A stretch of DNA of 64,000 nt from Coturnix japonica (lineage: Eukaryota > Chordata > Aves > Galliformes > Phasianidae): assembly GCF_001577835.2 (NCBI RefSeq), contig NC_029516.1, positions 64,692,328 to 64,756,327 of the forward strand. Direction: 5' to 3'. The notes beneath the pieces were generated by a model, which saw nothing but the letters and a program-made list of their open reading frames with translations, made no database searches and was not told the DNA's origin. The translations under genes and the position numbers were made by a program. Below are positions 36,820 through 50,089 of this stretch, piece by piece (within the stretch, counting starts at the first letter, position 1; each line of letters starts with the position of its first letter).

Positions 36820-36925
36820 CATTTTTTTTTAATTATTTATTTATATAGTTTATTTTATAATATTATATAATATTATTTATTTATTTATTATTTTTATATA
36901 TATGTTTATTATATCCCCTAATAAA
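36820..36925 (+). terminator. AT-rich 3' end and poly(A) signal of PHF7-like copy 4
   Basis: An AT-rich tract (about 36825-36908) precedes AATAAA at 36920-36925 and a C-rich flank, as in copy 3. Homology to copy 3 continues to about 36998, where the CR1 copy begins. Confidence 0.75.
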
Positions 36926-36999
36926 TTTCCCCACCCTATTTCTGTGTCATGTTTGGCTTTGTTATAAATCACTCGCAGTGTCAATAGTACCGTGCAGTA

Positions 37000-38118
37000 C
37001 GCTGCTGCACCGACTTTTTGGTGGATTAGGAATTGGTTGGTCGGTTGCAGCCAAAGGGTTCTAATCAGAGGTTCTGTCTCAGGGTGGAGGCCGGTCACAA
37101 GCGTTTTCTCTCAGGGGCTGGTCTTCAGATTGGTGCTCTTCAGCATCTTCATCAGTGACACAGACGGTGGCATCAAGTGCACCCTCAGCAAGTTTGCAGA
37201 TGATACCAAGCTGAGTGGTGCCACTGATACATTGGAAGGAAGGGAAGCCATCGATAGGGACCTGGACAGGCTGGAGAAGTGGGCCCTTGTGAACCTAATG
37301 AGATTCAACAAGGCCAAGTGCAGAGTACTGCACTTGGGTCAGGGCAATCCCAGGTGTATATGCAGTCTGGGAGAAGATCTCCTTGAGAGCAGCCCTGTGG
37401 AGAAGGACTTGGGGGTCCTGGTGGACGAGAAGCTGGACATGAGCCAGCAGTGTGTGCTTGCAGCCCGGAAGGCCAACTGTGTTCTGAGCTGCATTAAAAA
37501 TGGGGTGACCAGCAGGGAGAGGGAGGTGATTGTCCCCCTCTACTCAGCTCTTGTGAGGCCCCATCTAGAGTACTGCATCCAGGCCTGGGGCCCCCAGTAT
37601 AAGAAGGATGTGGAGCTCTTGGAGCTGGTCCAGAGGAGGCTAAGGTGATCAGAGGGCTGGAGCGCCTCTCCTGTGAGAAAAGGCTGAGGGAAATGGGCTT
37701 GTTTAACTTGGAGAGGAGAAGGCCCTGGAGACACCTCCTCACTGCAGCCATCCAATACTTGAAGGGAGTGTATAAACAGGAGAGAAAATGGCTGTTTATG
37801 AGAGTTGATAGTGACAGGACAAGGGGGAATGGTTTTAAACTACGACAGAGTAGTTTTGTGTTGGATAGTAGGAGGAAGTTTTTCCCCCAGAGGGTGGTGA
37901 CACACTGGAACAGGTTGCCCAAGGAGTCTGTGGGTGCCCCATCCCTGTGGGTGCCCTGTGGGTGCCCCATCCATTCAGGGCCAGGCTGGATGTGGCTCTG
38001 GGCAGCCTGGTCTGTTGGTTGGCAGCTCTGCACATAGCAGTAGGGTTGAAACTACGTGATCATTGTGGTCCTTTTCAACCCAGGCCCTTCTGTGGTTCTG
38101 GGATTCTATGATTTTCCA
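37000..38118 (+). mobile_element. CR1 LINE, 5'-truncated, with reverse transcriptase C-terminal part
   Basis: An open frame to about 37648 contains the reverse transcriptase core FADDTKLSG and the typical CR1 stretches [44 protein letters not shown] and [12 protein letters not shown]-like sequence, then LELVQRRLR. The next frame continues the CR1 ORF2 end (RLSCEKRLREMGLFNLERRR) after a frameshift near 37645. It ends with the CR1 3' UTR and the tail 'ggttctgggattctatgatt'. It inserted just downstream of PHF7-like copy 4. Full CR1 is about 4.5 kb, so this is a common 5'-truncated copy. Confidence 0.92.
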
Positions 38119-39355
38119 TAGCCTTGCTCTTAGAAAGTGCTGTATAGTCTAAGTGAATTTTCTGGAGTGTTTTCTACCTCTTGAAAAACATCAGTCAGCT
38201 TGGTTTGACAGTGGGAATATCACACAATGTCTAAAAACAAAGTTCCTCAATGGAAAGTGATGGGCAAACTTCACTATTAGTGCTTACAAGAAGGTAGCCC
38301 ACAGAACAGAGATGGGATAGGAATTCCGGATTATCTGCAAAGAAATTTCTTCCAGACAGAAACAGTGGAATATTTTACCTGATGTATGTGAGAGAGACTG
38401 ATACACATAACGGTACTTAAAAACTTAATTTAGTTGTCTGTCATCCAACAATTTAAAAGGTGTTTTAAAAGTCTCCCAGAACTCACTGCTTCTGGGAGTG
38501 AATCCAGGACTTGTGGGGTGAGCGCCCTGGGCGTGTTGTAACTGAGACAATATACACTGATCCCTCTGCAGATGATTCATTCTGAGTACAGATAAGGCTT
38601 TGGAAGTAATGATGGAAATATTCCATTTCTACAAAAAATGATGCATAAAACTGGGAACATGCCAGGCATGTGCACTGCTCTAAGGTCTCAAATACAGTGG
38701 GGAAATAAAAAAAATAATAATTAAAAAAAAAATAAAGGAATATATTATATAAGCTAGAAGTAACAAAATGCATTATATTAATATATTTTTTATTCCTCAG
38801 GAGAAGTATCTTGATTAATATAAAGAGAATCCTGCAATCCACTTATGATTTTTGTGATGCACTGTGTCCATACTAATAACAAGGTAGTACACGAATAACT
38901 GATTGCAAAAATAAGCCTTTTCCAGGTGTGGGACCTGGAGCTTCCCTCAGTTGTATAGCAAAGTTTCCCTCATGCCAAATGATGAAGTGTTTAGCTGCTT
39001 CACCCAGATGCACTTAGGGCCAGGTTCGCTCTCTTTTTTCTGGAAGAGATAGCACAGTGAGGTCTTGTTTTTACAAGAGAGGAGCTCTTAAACGTCGCAC
39101 AGTGCAAACAAGGGCAAAAGTATGTACACAAGTATTTTAACTCTCAATAGGATGTGTATTTTAATGGTTCCTAGGAATCAGAACTGCAAACTCAGGCAAA
39201 AAATAGCTCCCTTTAGAAATGAACTCTGTGCAAAATTTTATGATTTCTGGACCATTTTATTCATTGCTTGGCATAATGTCCTGTAGATGAGTCATCTGTC
39301 AGATGAGTAACCTGCCATATGACATAATACTTCAGAGGATGTCTTCTTTGTTTTG
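38119..39355. other. Intergenic DNA
   Basis: AT-rich sequence with an A/T-rich low-complexity stretch near 38699-38800. No exon, RNA gene or named repeat that I can support. Confidence 0.5.
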
Positions 39356-39485
39356 GGCATGCTGCTCTGAAAGTAATGCCTCCTATTTTATTATACTGGC
39401 CTGTGACATCAGAGGCAGATGTCTGTGGTACAGCAACAGAGGTAGAACCTTCCTGCCAATATTCCACCACATTCTGTTACTGAGG
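39356..39485 (+). mobile_element. Mariner (Galluhop-like) end fragment
   Basis: It begins with TGCTCTGAAAGTAATGCCTC, the mariner terminal sequence, and continues with 'gacatcagaggcagatgt' and 'ccaatattccaccacattctgtta', which resemble the other end of the element at 19241-19990 read on its minus strand. About 130 bases remain; the rest is lost. Confidence 0.75.
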
Positions 39486-39489
39486 GAAA

Positions 39490-42400
39490 AGAACAGTTTC
39501 AGTCCTGAGGGATAAAGAAAGAGGAAATTAAACATGACCTGATAAATCCTGAACAAGAGCCTCAGATTCCTGAATCTTACCATTCCTCTCCTGTCCTCTG
39601 GTTATCTGTGAAACCTACAAGAAAAAATCACCATCTGTCGCAAGTGTCTCTGTATTTAGACCATGTTAATTTTTCTCCTAGTATCACTTGTTCTGTTAAA
39701 TTAAGTGACAAAGTTCCTTGAATTGATTCTAGAGTCTCCTGTCTTAAAGTCACATCATAGAATTTTGTACGTATGTCTTTCACTAAAATTACACTCAAGG
39801 CAGCGTTGAAAGAAGGCTAATACTGCAAAGTTAAGTTAGTTACAAGAGAGGAAATCAGTATTCTGGACATTTCTTCATTATTAGCATTACTTATGGATGT
39901 TATGCTACTGTCTTGGTTATTTCTTCCATATGCTGCCTCTGTATGAATCGGGTTCATATGCTGGGTAACACCACTTCTTTCCTTGCATCAGTCAAATGGA
40001 GACAATATTTTCTCTTCAGCTCACAGGATGTTAAAAAACTTACAAACCATCATATAAAGAAAAAATGTCATTGAAGAGAAATAAGTAGCCTCACTTTTGG
40101 CTCCAGTTCAGGGAACGTGCAGTTTTTTAATCAAATCGCTGTACATTTGAAAGAAAAATTGAATAAAAAATTGAAGCAAGTGCCACCCACTCTGTGCAGT
40201 AAAAGAGAGGTGGGATGGGCTAAAGAAGTGCGCATTCCTGTATAGAAGTTGTAGAATTTTTATCATGATGGAAATCAACGGTAAAGAAAATCAGGGATGC
40301 ACTGGCAATGTTTGCTTTCTTCTTTCCTGCCTTTTTGGTGTTTGAGCTTGAACCTTTTGTACAGTTTTGCAAGAGGGTTGTTTATATTTGCTAATATTAC
40401 CTACAAACCTTGGTTTATCCAAATTTCTCTGCAATTCTGTTGAGTTAGTCATTAAATCATTTGTTCTGCCCACTTTGTCTCTGTAAAGAAATGACTCTGT
40501 TTATACTACTAATGCTTTCCTTCCAAAGCTTCTGATTTAGGTACTGACTTCTCTCACCAGCGCAACTCAGCTTCTGGCTATTTAATAATACAGCTAAAAT
40601 ACTGACCTGAACTTATATACCCAACAGATTCTTTCTAAATCTAATCACTATGTTCCTGTATAAAACCATGGAATAGTTCAAACACACAGACAGTAGGAAT
40701 GTAGTTGAAAATGCTGGAGGAAGTTAAACAGAACTGAATTATTCAGATAGGAATTTGATCGAGTCGGAAGCATTAATACAGGTCTGTTAAATTTGTGTCA
40801 TCAGAATAGCTTTTTGTTGTTTCTTCCCTTTAATTATATCTCAGAACTGGTGACATATTCTAGAAATTACAGGTGTACCTGTGGGCATCAAATTCTATGT
40901 ATAGGGGGGGAGTATCAGGAGAAGACTGACACATATTAGAAAGCTAGCTTTTAAAATCTAACCACAAATGAACTAATCACGACTGCATTAGCAGATGAAA
41001 TCTAATTATATTGTTTCTTATTAAAAATGGGCATGGGGAATTCTGGGGTGAGTCACGTTGCAATATGACTGAATATTGGAGTTCATAACTTCCACAATAA
41101 ATCCAGTGGATTTAGTGAAAGAAAGGTGTGATGTGTTCAGATTATGGAGCCTATTGTGTCTCATCAGAGACTTGGAGCCAGAAAAGTATCAAACTGAAAA
41201 TTTCATACAGAAATTTCTTACTGTGGTACATTCAAGTGAAACTTTAAAACTCAAAAGTAGCCTCTTGATTTTTCTGTGGAAAGTAGGATCTTCACATTAT
41301 ACCATTTCAAGCCTTTGTATATTGCCTATCTCTCAAATGGTTAAAGCTGAGGTCTGAAGATACTGCTGTTATAATCCTGCCTGATTGTCTTGCTTTTGTG
41401 TTTCAGTATCTATGGGATCCTGCATCAAAGCCCAGGTTCTCAAAGGAAAGAACAAGAGATAAGTACCCAAACATCCCTGAACTCTCAGCCTGGATCTGCA
41501 ATCCTTATTAGAGTGATAGGACACGTTATAGCAAAGCACTTCATTACAACATGGTGTTGCTGGAGTAACATCAGTAAGTTCTGTCCATGGAAGAACTGAC
41601 TAGGAGTCAGCGTGAGAGAGCTACATGCAAGGTAATGCAGAGCTTACATCAAGTTATGCTCTATGAAGTAAAAGCTGACTGTAGGGAGAACTTTGTTAGT
41701 ATCTGTCACTTATCACTTGGTCATTTAAAAAGTAGACTCTGATGTGCTGTTGCAGTTACATCCTGAGTTATTTTAAAGCAGGTATTGTGCATATACAGTG
41801 CTGGAAGTAAAAACTGGAAGGTTTACTTAGAGAATTCATCTCTATATTCAATCATAGTTAAACTCAAAGTGATCTGACACTGGCTTTTGAAAACATACTT
41901 TGAATTTTTGATAGTATCTTTCTTCTTCAAAGCATTTTACAAACTCTTCTGCTTACGGAGATGACAAACTAGTGAGATCCAGCCAGCACTGCACTAGAAA
42001 AGAGCGAGCAACTATCAAGGAGTAACTAGAAGCTCAATTGTGCATGCAGAAGGAATTTTATCTCAATCAACAAGGGTACACTGGTTTTCTGTTAGGAAGT
42101 AAATTAAGATATGAATTTGTTGGTCTGTTAAAGATGCTTTCCAATAAGCTCAATAGATTTTCATTGTGAGTTTTACTGGTTTGCTTTTCAACCATGAGGA
42201 TCTGGCACACATATTGTAGGATTTAATTTACCAAAACTTATAAAATAGCTGAAAAATTGGACTCAGTGCCTCCTCTAGCCAAAGCCAACCAGCAGTGCTG
42301 CTTATCCTGATTACATCAATTTCAGTGGTATTCACAGAGGTAGCAATAAAGTCCAAAATAAGCCACTGAATGAATATATTGTTTGGTACACTTGGATAAG

Positions 42401-43587
42401 CATATGGATTTAGTATAAGATGGGAGATTAACCTGAGGTTGAATCAAGTGGTAAGCTTCTACAGTTATTTTAAATGTGTTCTGTTATGTTAAATGTGTTG
42501 CCTGTCACCAAGTTTCTCACTTGCAGCAGCAGTACTTACCTTTCCTTGTTGTTTCTTGACAGAAACTCCTTTCTATTTCCAAGTTTACAATTCAACACAT
42601 TTTGCCATTCTCTTCTCAGTATGGCTTTTGCTACTGAGCTTTTTTCCCTATTTTCTTGCAACATTATGTGCTTGTCTCTGTCATACACAGCTTGAATTAT
42701 AACAAACTAAATTTGTAATTAAAAATGTAATGAAAAAAATACACAATTGCTTATTGCTTTATACTAAAGCTCCTTTTGATTGTGTTTTGTATGACTATGT
42801 TTGGATTTTATTTGGTTGGAAAATATTAATATTCTTCATCCTTAGTGACTTTCACAGCTCCTTGCGAGCAAATATAGAGCTAATGTAATTTATTACTGTT
42901 GTGATTACTGTTGTTTTTAAATTAGTTATTGCCTAAGAATGTAAAAGGGGCAAGATGTACTGGAAAAAAGTAATAACATTTATGAAAAGGGAAAAGATTT
43001 GAGGGCTTTTCTTCATGGGTATTTCCTCTCAGTTTAAAATCAATGTGAAACAAAGATTATTAGGTATCATAAGTCAAGGGGGGGATGGGTCTGACCTTGA
43101 GTCAACTCAGGAAAATATTTAGCAAGCCTCTGTGACTCCTATCTACATCTGTAAAAATATTCAGAGATATTCATCAAATTATTTAGTAATACATTCCAAC
43201 TTTACTGCAAGGCAGTGTCAAACAGCATTCCAAGCTCAACAATGCTGGTTTTTCACCGGGGTTTCACAGCACAGAACCACCTGGTTCTTTTAAAATAGAA
43301 TGTTTGACTTTCAGGTGTACTGAACCTAAAATACTGGTGTGTTAAATTGCCTTTTGGAAGGAGTGGCCTTGGTGAATGGTGTAAGGCAAAAGAGCTGGAA
43401 GTACGGCAGAGCTTCTCTTAACTACCTCAGACTTGAATTTTCAGGTGAGACTGTAGTCTCAGTCTTCCTTCTGCCTTCCTGTTCTCTCTGATCCTGTCCT
43501 CCTCTGTCCTTGTTTGTGATTATGAATACAAATGTCTACATAGTTTGTTAAGACTTCTGGGGGACACTGCAATGCAGTAATATAAGA
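39490..43587. other. Intergenic DNA, gene-poor
   Basis: About 4 kb of AT-rich sequence. Short open frames exist but none shows a recognisable family, codon bias or splice context. I looked for FAM118A, the usual mammalian neighbour on the 3' side of SMC1B, and did not recognise any exon of it. Confidence 0.45.
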
Positions 43588-43722
43588 AATCATAGAATCA
43601 CAGAATTACCCAGGTTGGAAAAGACCTTGAAGATGATCAGATCCAACCGCAGTCTAACTAGTACCCTAACTCTAAAAACCCTACACTAAATCATATCCCT
43701 ACCCATGGATACATCCATTGTT
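43588..43722 (-). mobile_element. CR1 LINE 3' end fragment, minus strand
   Basis: It begins 'atcatagaatcacagaatta' followed by 'ccaggttggaaaagacctt' and 'gatccaaccgcag', the reverse complement of the CR1 3' UTR. It fades out at about 43722. Confidence 0.9.
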
Positions 43723-45122
43723 GGTAATTAAATGATGTCTTTTCTTCCTTTTCTTCCTGTGTTTTCTCATCACTCTAATACTTACCATTTTCAATAGTTG
43801 TGTCATCTGTGGTATCAATCGCACTAACTCCATTCATCTTCAAGGTTACCCCTCCCCCTTCTGTAACGACAGACGAGTAGATTGCTAACCTCTATTTTTG
43901 CCTTTAAAGCATTTCTGGGATTTTTAGAGGCGTGCAAGAATTGCTCAGCTCCATTTTAGGAGTGAAGTACAGGAGTGTCTCACACTTTGCATACATCCCT
44001 GATGTAAAATTGGAGCAGGCCTGTGGAACACAGGCACCTCTCCCACCTGACAGCTCTGCCTGCCTGCCTTTTGTTTAACGAGGAAACGTGTTGCAGTAGC
44101 AATGGTGGGACAGGGTGACAACGGGAGAGAGAGGAGAACTGTCTGAGAGATTGTTGAAGAAGGGTAACATTTGATATCTTATGCCTGATAAAGGATCTTC
44201 TGGTGAGGAGTGTTATTAGCAGCTTACTCATCCTGTGTGGGAACAACAAAGATCTGTGTGGATTTCAGGATGGGGAGAGATTCTGAATTACCTGAGTACA
44301 TTTTGTTAAACTGTGAAACGAATGAGATCAGAATCCTGGTTATTTAGATTCTGTTTTTCTGTACCTGATATATCGTATTTACCACGTTGAGCCTCGGGGA
44401 CGTATTTCTGTGGTTTCACGGATTTCAGACTATGAGACACAATTGCAATTTTTGACAACAGTTGCAAAAAAAAGAGTAACTTGAGTGTCTTAGTTCTAGA
44501 TTTATGGTTGCTAGCTGAACTTCTCTTCATTATAACCATGTGCTTTGAATAAATAGATGCTTCAGAGTAGCAGTTGGCTTAGCTAACAAGGAACCACAGC
44601 AGTCAGCACTCGTACGTCAGCTTTCTTCCTATGAGTGTGTTTCTGAACTGACACAGATCGTTGATTTTAAAATAATTGCTGGGGAAAAAAAAGAAAGGAG
44701 AAAAAAAGAGAAAAAAAGAAGTGTAACAGTGACACAACTGTCTTGAAATTTGGCCTTTTCCAAGGTAGATGCATTAAGAATTATTTTACTTTTTGTTTTA
44801 GGTTTCAGAGATGGATTTATCAGAAAGGTCAACAATGTGAAGTGAACAAACATCCAGTTAACTTGTGTTGCAAAGGTTAATTATGAAACCGTTAGTGAAA
44901 ATCTGGAAACACAATGGAAAGGCATTGCTGAAAATGGAGCATGAGAACATCACGTCTGAAAGCGTGAAATGATCTTTTAGAAACTGTTTTCTTCATTAAT
45001 CATGCCCTTCATACTCAGTCTATTAATGAGGAATGAATAATATTCTTCTTAAGAGAAAACAATTTGCGCTGAATATGAGGACAAAGGAATTACCAGCGAT
45101 GTTTTCTTTGTTAGCATTAGTT
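43723..45122. other. Intergenic DNA
   Basis: No gene recognised. It includes an A/G-rich low-complexity stretch at about 44682-44722. Confidence 0.5.
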
Positions 45123-45500
45123 AAAAACCTTGGAAAAGGGGAAACATAACCCCCATTTTCAAGAAGGAAAAAAAAGAAGATCCAGGGAACTACAGGCCAG
45201 TTGGTCTCACCTCTGTGCCTGGCAAGATCATGAAGCAGATCTTCCTGAAGGCCCTACTAAGGCACATGGAAAATAAAGATGAGGTGACTGGTGGTAACCA
45301 ACATGGCTTCACCAAGGGCAAGTCATGCCTGACAAACTTGGTGGCCTTTTATGATGGAGTTACAGCATCAGTGGATAAAGGAAGAGCAACTTGATGGGGC
45401 TTTGAGACTAGTGGGAGGTGTCCTTGCCTATAGCAGGGGACTGGAATTAGGTGATCTTAAAGGTCCCTTCCAACCCAAACTATTCTATGATTCTGTGATA
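45123..45500 (+). mobile_element. CR1 LINE, internally deleted, plus strand
   Basis: 45123-45395 matches the CR1 reverse transcriptase region around 'gggaactacaggccagttgg' and 'cctgacaaacttggtggcct'. It then jumps directly to the 3' UTR ('ggtcccttccaacccaaact', 'tctatgattctgtgata'), so most of the distal ORF is deleted. Confidence 0.88.
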
Positions 45501-46367
45501 TAACTGATGTTTATGCTCCAGTATCCATAGCCTGCTGAATATTCTTTCCAGACCAATGAATCACCAGTTGACACTGTGCCTCCAGCCCCTTCTAGAGGCC
45601 CTAGTTCCAAGGGATTTTGGCTCCTATGTCATGCCATTTAGCTAGGCAGTCTCCAAGTCTTTTTCCTCTGATGGCTCGGCTGCAGCTGTCTGGGCTGCCT
45701 GAGGAGATTTACTCTTTTCTTTTTTTTTTTTTTTTTTTTAATGGGACTGTGAAATCCTCTAGATTCCATATTTCCAATGGAATACATTCTACAATTCTAA
45801 CTCCTTCCACTTTAATTGCCTCCATAATTGTGATAGGACATGATTAGGCTATCTGTCAATACTTTTAAATTGAACTCCTGCTCTAATCTGGTCTTTAAAC
45901 ATTTGCCTTCTCAAGACTCTAATGGGTCCAGATCAGATTACTTTAGAGGTTGGTCTCCAAGGTTGAGGTCATAGGTGGACCTCTGACCTCTCCAACACCA
46001 TTTAGACATTATGCCTGGCCCATCAGTGCCCTGTCTCCCTCAGATCTGCCACTAATTGGGTGGTCTGAATACAATGAAAAGAACTAACCATAGAGCTAGA
46101 CATGTTTAATGATGTTTCCGTAGTCCACTGCAGAGTTGTGTTTTTTTTGACTTTTTTATTTAGAATAAGATATTTACTGACTGAGAACAATCTTTTGCCA
46201 ATTTACCCTGTTTTGCTCATGTGGTGTAATGAAGTTGATAGGACATTCCTGAAAAACACTTTAAGTCTGCTCTCCTCTCCATCCTTCACACCAATAAAAG
46301 CACTGCCATGCCTAATACATTAATACAAAGGAATTAAACTTACTCGTGGATTATGCTCAGAGTAAAC
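45501..46367. other. Intergenic DNA with a poly-T run
   Basis: A run of 20 T lies at about 45720-45739, without the body of a recognisable retroposon beside it. Nothing else can be supported. Confidence 0.5.
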
Positions 46368-46373
46368 TTTATT
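46368..46373 (-). terminator. Candidate poly(A) signal of SMC1B
   Basis: AATAAA on the minus strand, about 720 bases after the SMC1B stop codon. A second AATAAA overlaps the stop codon itself (about 47095-47100) but is too close to be the normal site. Choice between sites needs transcript data. Confidence 0.4.
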
Positions 46374-47095
46374 TAACAGAATGCGGCTACAATGGAACTA
46401 TTTGATAAACCTTTGTCTACAGCTGGGTGGATACATTTATGTCATTGCAGCGCTCTTCTACACTCTATCTACTGTTTGCAGAGGTCATTTCTTCCTTAAA
46501 CTCAACCGTTGTGTGCAACAAGCACTGTATTAGCAACACATCACAAGGCCCAAGTAAATAACAGCCACAGGGAAAATGCATAGGGAATTTCTTCCTGGGT
46601 ACATCAAACCTTTGGAGAGATGAGATGAGCTTTTGTGAAGTTAACTATTTCATAATACTACAGTGGATAACTGATGTATTACAGCCATTGCAAAAGTCAA
46701 GATAAAGCCCCAGCCATATTCCAGTATCTTGTTATTTTTTTCCAAAAGAAGTAAATGATCTCACCTGAATGTAAAAAGAGGCAGCTGCAACATGAAAAAA
46801 AAAAAGAAACTGTAAAGGTCTTGAGATCAGTCCAGTGTTAGCATGCACTGGAGTTACTACTAAACATGCCTCTTCTCATAACAGAACACAAATCTCATGC
46901 TCCATAATAGTGTGCTTATCACTCATCTTAAGGCAGCAGAACAAACAATCAAAAACTTGAAGAAAATGCTTTTCTTCTTTTTCAAAAGGTAAAAAATATC
47001 TATTAGCCACTAATGGCCACATTCAAACTCAGATCTTTAACAGTCAGTTGTGATCAGAGTTCTACCTGCTGCCTGGCCCTGAATCCATCCATGTT

Positions 47096-50089
47096 TTATT
47101 CTAAAGGACTGCGTTTGTGATTCTCTGTTTCTTCTTCATCCTCTGGATACTGGGTAAGATCCAAAGTCAGTACTCGACTGAACATATAGTCATCACGCTG
47201 AAAAGGGGAAGGATCATACAATTTAAAACATCTGAAATAAGCATTTTGTAAGTGACTGTGATACAGTAACAAGCTTGAGTTACCAAAGTGATCTTTTCAT
47301 CAAGACAATATATGTAGTTATTTCTAAACACAAAGTACTTCAGATCCAACAATAGTATTTCATACATGTTTCAATGTATTAATTAAGATGTAAATCAGTA
47401 CTGCAACAGAATCCGCTTGCATTATTTAACATAAATATAAGAAAGAACTGTTACCTCTGGACACACTCCAATCAATGCGTCTGCTTTGGAATAAAACTCT
47501 TCCTTTAGAGAAATAACTACCATTTGAAACTGTTTGTGCGCCTGTTCCCTAATGAAAATTGATACCTTTGGAATGAAGACAAATAAGTTAGTTCTGGTAG
47601 ACTTAGACTGTGCTGTAATTACTATAATTAAGCATTGATGAAGAGATGATAACTGAACTACATCACATCCAGCAATTCATTTGTGAACTAAGTATCTGAA
47701 GACATAAATTGCACTGTCCTATGGAAATGCCTCAGATTTGCTGCTTTTTGAAAATGTATAAGAAAACTATCATTCGCTCTGATGGATAAAGCTACAGAAG
47801 AACATGACAGAAACTACTTTTCATTGGCACTAAAGCAATTATTGAAGGGAGGTGGAAATTCCTGAGTATGAAAAAAAAAATGCCAAAGTGCACTTGTATT
47901 TTATTGCACTGTATTCCATGCTACTCTACTGTACTCTATTCTACTCTCATCTTCTTGCCATCCTCCTGCAAAAGCTACCATTACGTGTGGATTAAAAGGA
48001 CAAGGTAAGAGAGACCAACTTACTTTATCAATGTTTGTGTTATCCAGGGCAGCATCTATCTCATCTAAAATAAAAAATGGCGCAGGCCGAAAACTGTAGA
48101 AGAAAATACAGTATTTTGCATTTAGATGCAAAAATATTGATAAGTGTTGTAATTACTTTGAGTCATATTGCCAAAAAATTATTCTGATAGAGAGTAATGA
48201 CAGGTAAAGAATGATTTTCGTAAGTATTAGGATAGCGTACTAGCAGACACTTTAACATGTGTAAGTATGCATTCTTCCTATCACTTCTATCCTATCTTCC
48301 TATCACTTACGCAGCCTTACTTTATAATACCAAAATACCAACTTACTTTATAATACCAAAATATGTTACCTGTGTACAGCAAATATAAGAGCCAAAGCAG
48401 CCACAGTTTTTTCTCCTCCTGACAAACTGTCCATTGGCATAAAACGCTTTCCAGGTGCCACACAATTAAAGCCTATGCCTTCCAGATAAGGCTCCTCAGG
48501 ATTCTCAGGACTAAGGAACGCCTGGAAATGCATAATTTCAATAAATAATGACATTAATAAAACTGTTTGATGTGTATTTTTTTAGACTTAAATACTGACT
48601 GAGATACGTTTGAAGCTGATAAATCACCTTCACTCGTAGGATGAAACTTTTCAGCCATTTTGAAGATTAACACTATTAAACTTCCCAGTGAATATCCCTC
48701 CTGATGAATGACAAAGGAGGCTAATGAACAAAACCATTTTGATTTTGGCTCCACATATTCTTTATTTGCAAACTTTCAACCATAAAACAGACTGGATTTT
48801 ATCAAACTTTTACAATAATTACTTTTCATAATGACTGGATACAGGTAAAATAACACTTTCAACTAGAAAGTCATTTAAAATGGCTCCTGTAAGATCACAG
48901 ATGTAATGAAAGAAAAAAAACCAAAATGCTACTTTTGAACTGATTTAAAGCAACTTCTGTGACAAACAGTCATGAAGATAAGATACAGTCTTTCCTTTGG
49001 TGTTTTTTTGTTTTGTTTGGTTTTGGTTTTGGGGTTTTTTTTGGAAGTAATGCACATTTTCCTCCTTTTCTCCACTGAGAAAATGCCCTTCATTGCCATT
49101 CAGGCTGTATACGTGTCAAGTATCTTGCAAAGTAACTTCCAGTTCTATTTCACTGCAAATACCTCAGATGGAATTTTTTCACAAGTATAGACACTTAGCA
49201 AATCACTGCGAGCAAAAACAATCTTGTAGCTCCTTGTATACTGCTCATACATTCCTTGGTCATCATTATGAAAGGAATGGCATTTCTTTACAGAAAAATA
49301 ATGCAAGAGAATTGGTGGAGAAGTGAGCAGCGAACCTGTGTTTCTTAGGCAGCAGTTTCTTTAGAAGTAAAACAAACACAGGAGGTCAGGAAGAAAACAC
49401 TCCACTGCTTATTTCTGGCATTACATCTGAAAAATACTGGTAGCTGTAGTGATGCAAAGTCAAGACCTGACTACTGTTTAGTCTAGGATAGCAGGTATGG
49501 ACCCAGTAGCTGTGAAGAAAGAGATGCTTTATTATATAATCCAGCCTAGGAGCAGAAAGGGTATATTTAAAGATACCTGAAGTGTTCACTGAATAACTGA
49601 CTGAAGGACAACACAAAATCTGAAGTTTAAGGAAGTCAGGGCCTTAAGTGTGAACTCTAAACATTCAACCACCTACTAAATCTGATGTGACTACAGCATT
49701 TGGGAGTTTCCTCTTTACTTTCATCACTAACACTGAAACTCTAATAAAGATTAGAATAGTTGTGACATAGCTTTTTAAACACATCATTTATTCTTCCTCT
49801 TACTATAAAACTGTGAACTCATTATTATTTGTGCGCATTTCTTCCTCAGAACTGAAACCGTTCAACAGAAACTAAAAATACTAATAAGTATTTATTTATA
49901 AGTAATAAGCATGGAGGCATTTTAAGCCAAGTACCTGAGCACTATTGTTTCTGCAAAGTTTCTTGTAGACCTGATCAATAACTACGGATGCATGCTCAAA
50001 GCACTGGCTGAAAAGTTCGTATCTCCTTTTTTTCACCTCTTCAAATTCTTGCTTGGATATTCTGGCCTCCTTTCTGCTGCTCTCAAAAG
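47096..50089 (-). other. SMC1B: SMC1B ATPase head, C-lobe exons
   Basis: Exons 49935-50089 to 47096-47197. The ABC signature is [18 protein letters not shown] in exon 48370-48521, the Walker B with catalytic Glu is [16 protein letters not shown] in exon 48024-48093 (D-loop ALDN), and [18 protein letters not shown] follows in exon 47455-47565. All key ATPase residues visible in this half are present, so the head should be competent. Confidence 0.94.

Noticed and set aside
40291-40473. 60-codon lysine/glutamine-rich frame on the minus strand
   Set aside because: Considered as a possible exon of an SMC1B neighbour; no flanking conserved splice context and no recognised family.
44620-44730. A/G-rich stretch as a possible retroposed mRNA tail
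   Set aside because: No gene-like body or target-site duplication seen beside it.
45720-45739. 20-base T run as a SINE or processed pseudogene tail
   Set aside because: No element body recognised on either side.
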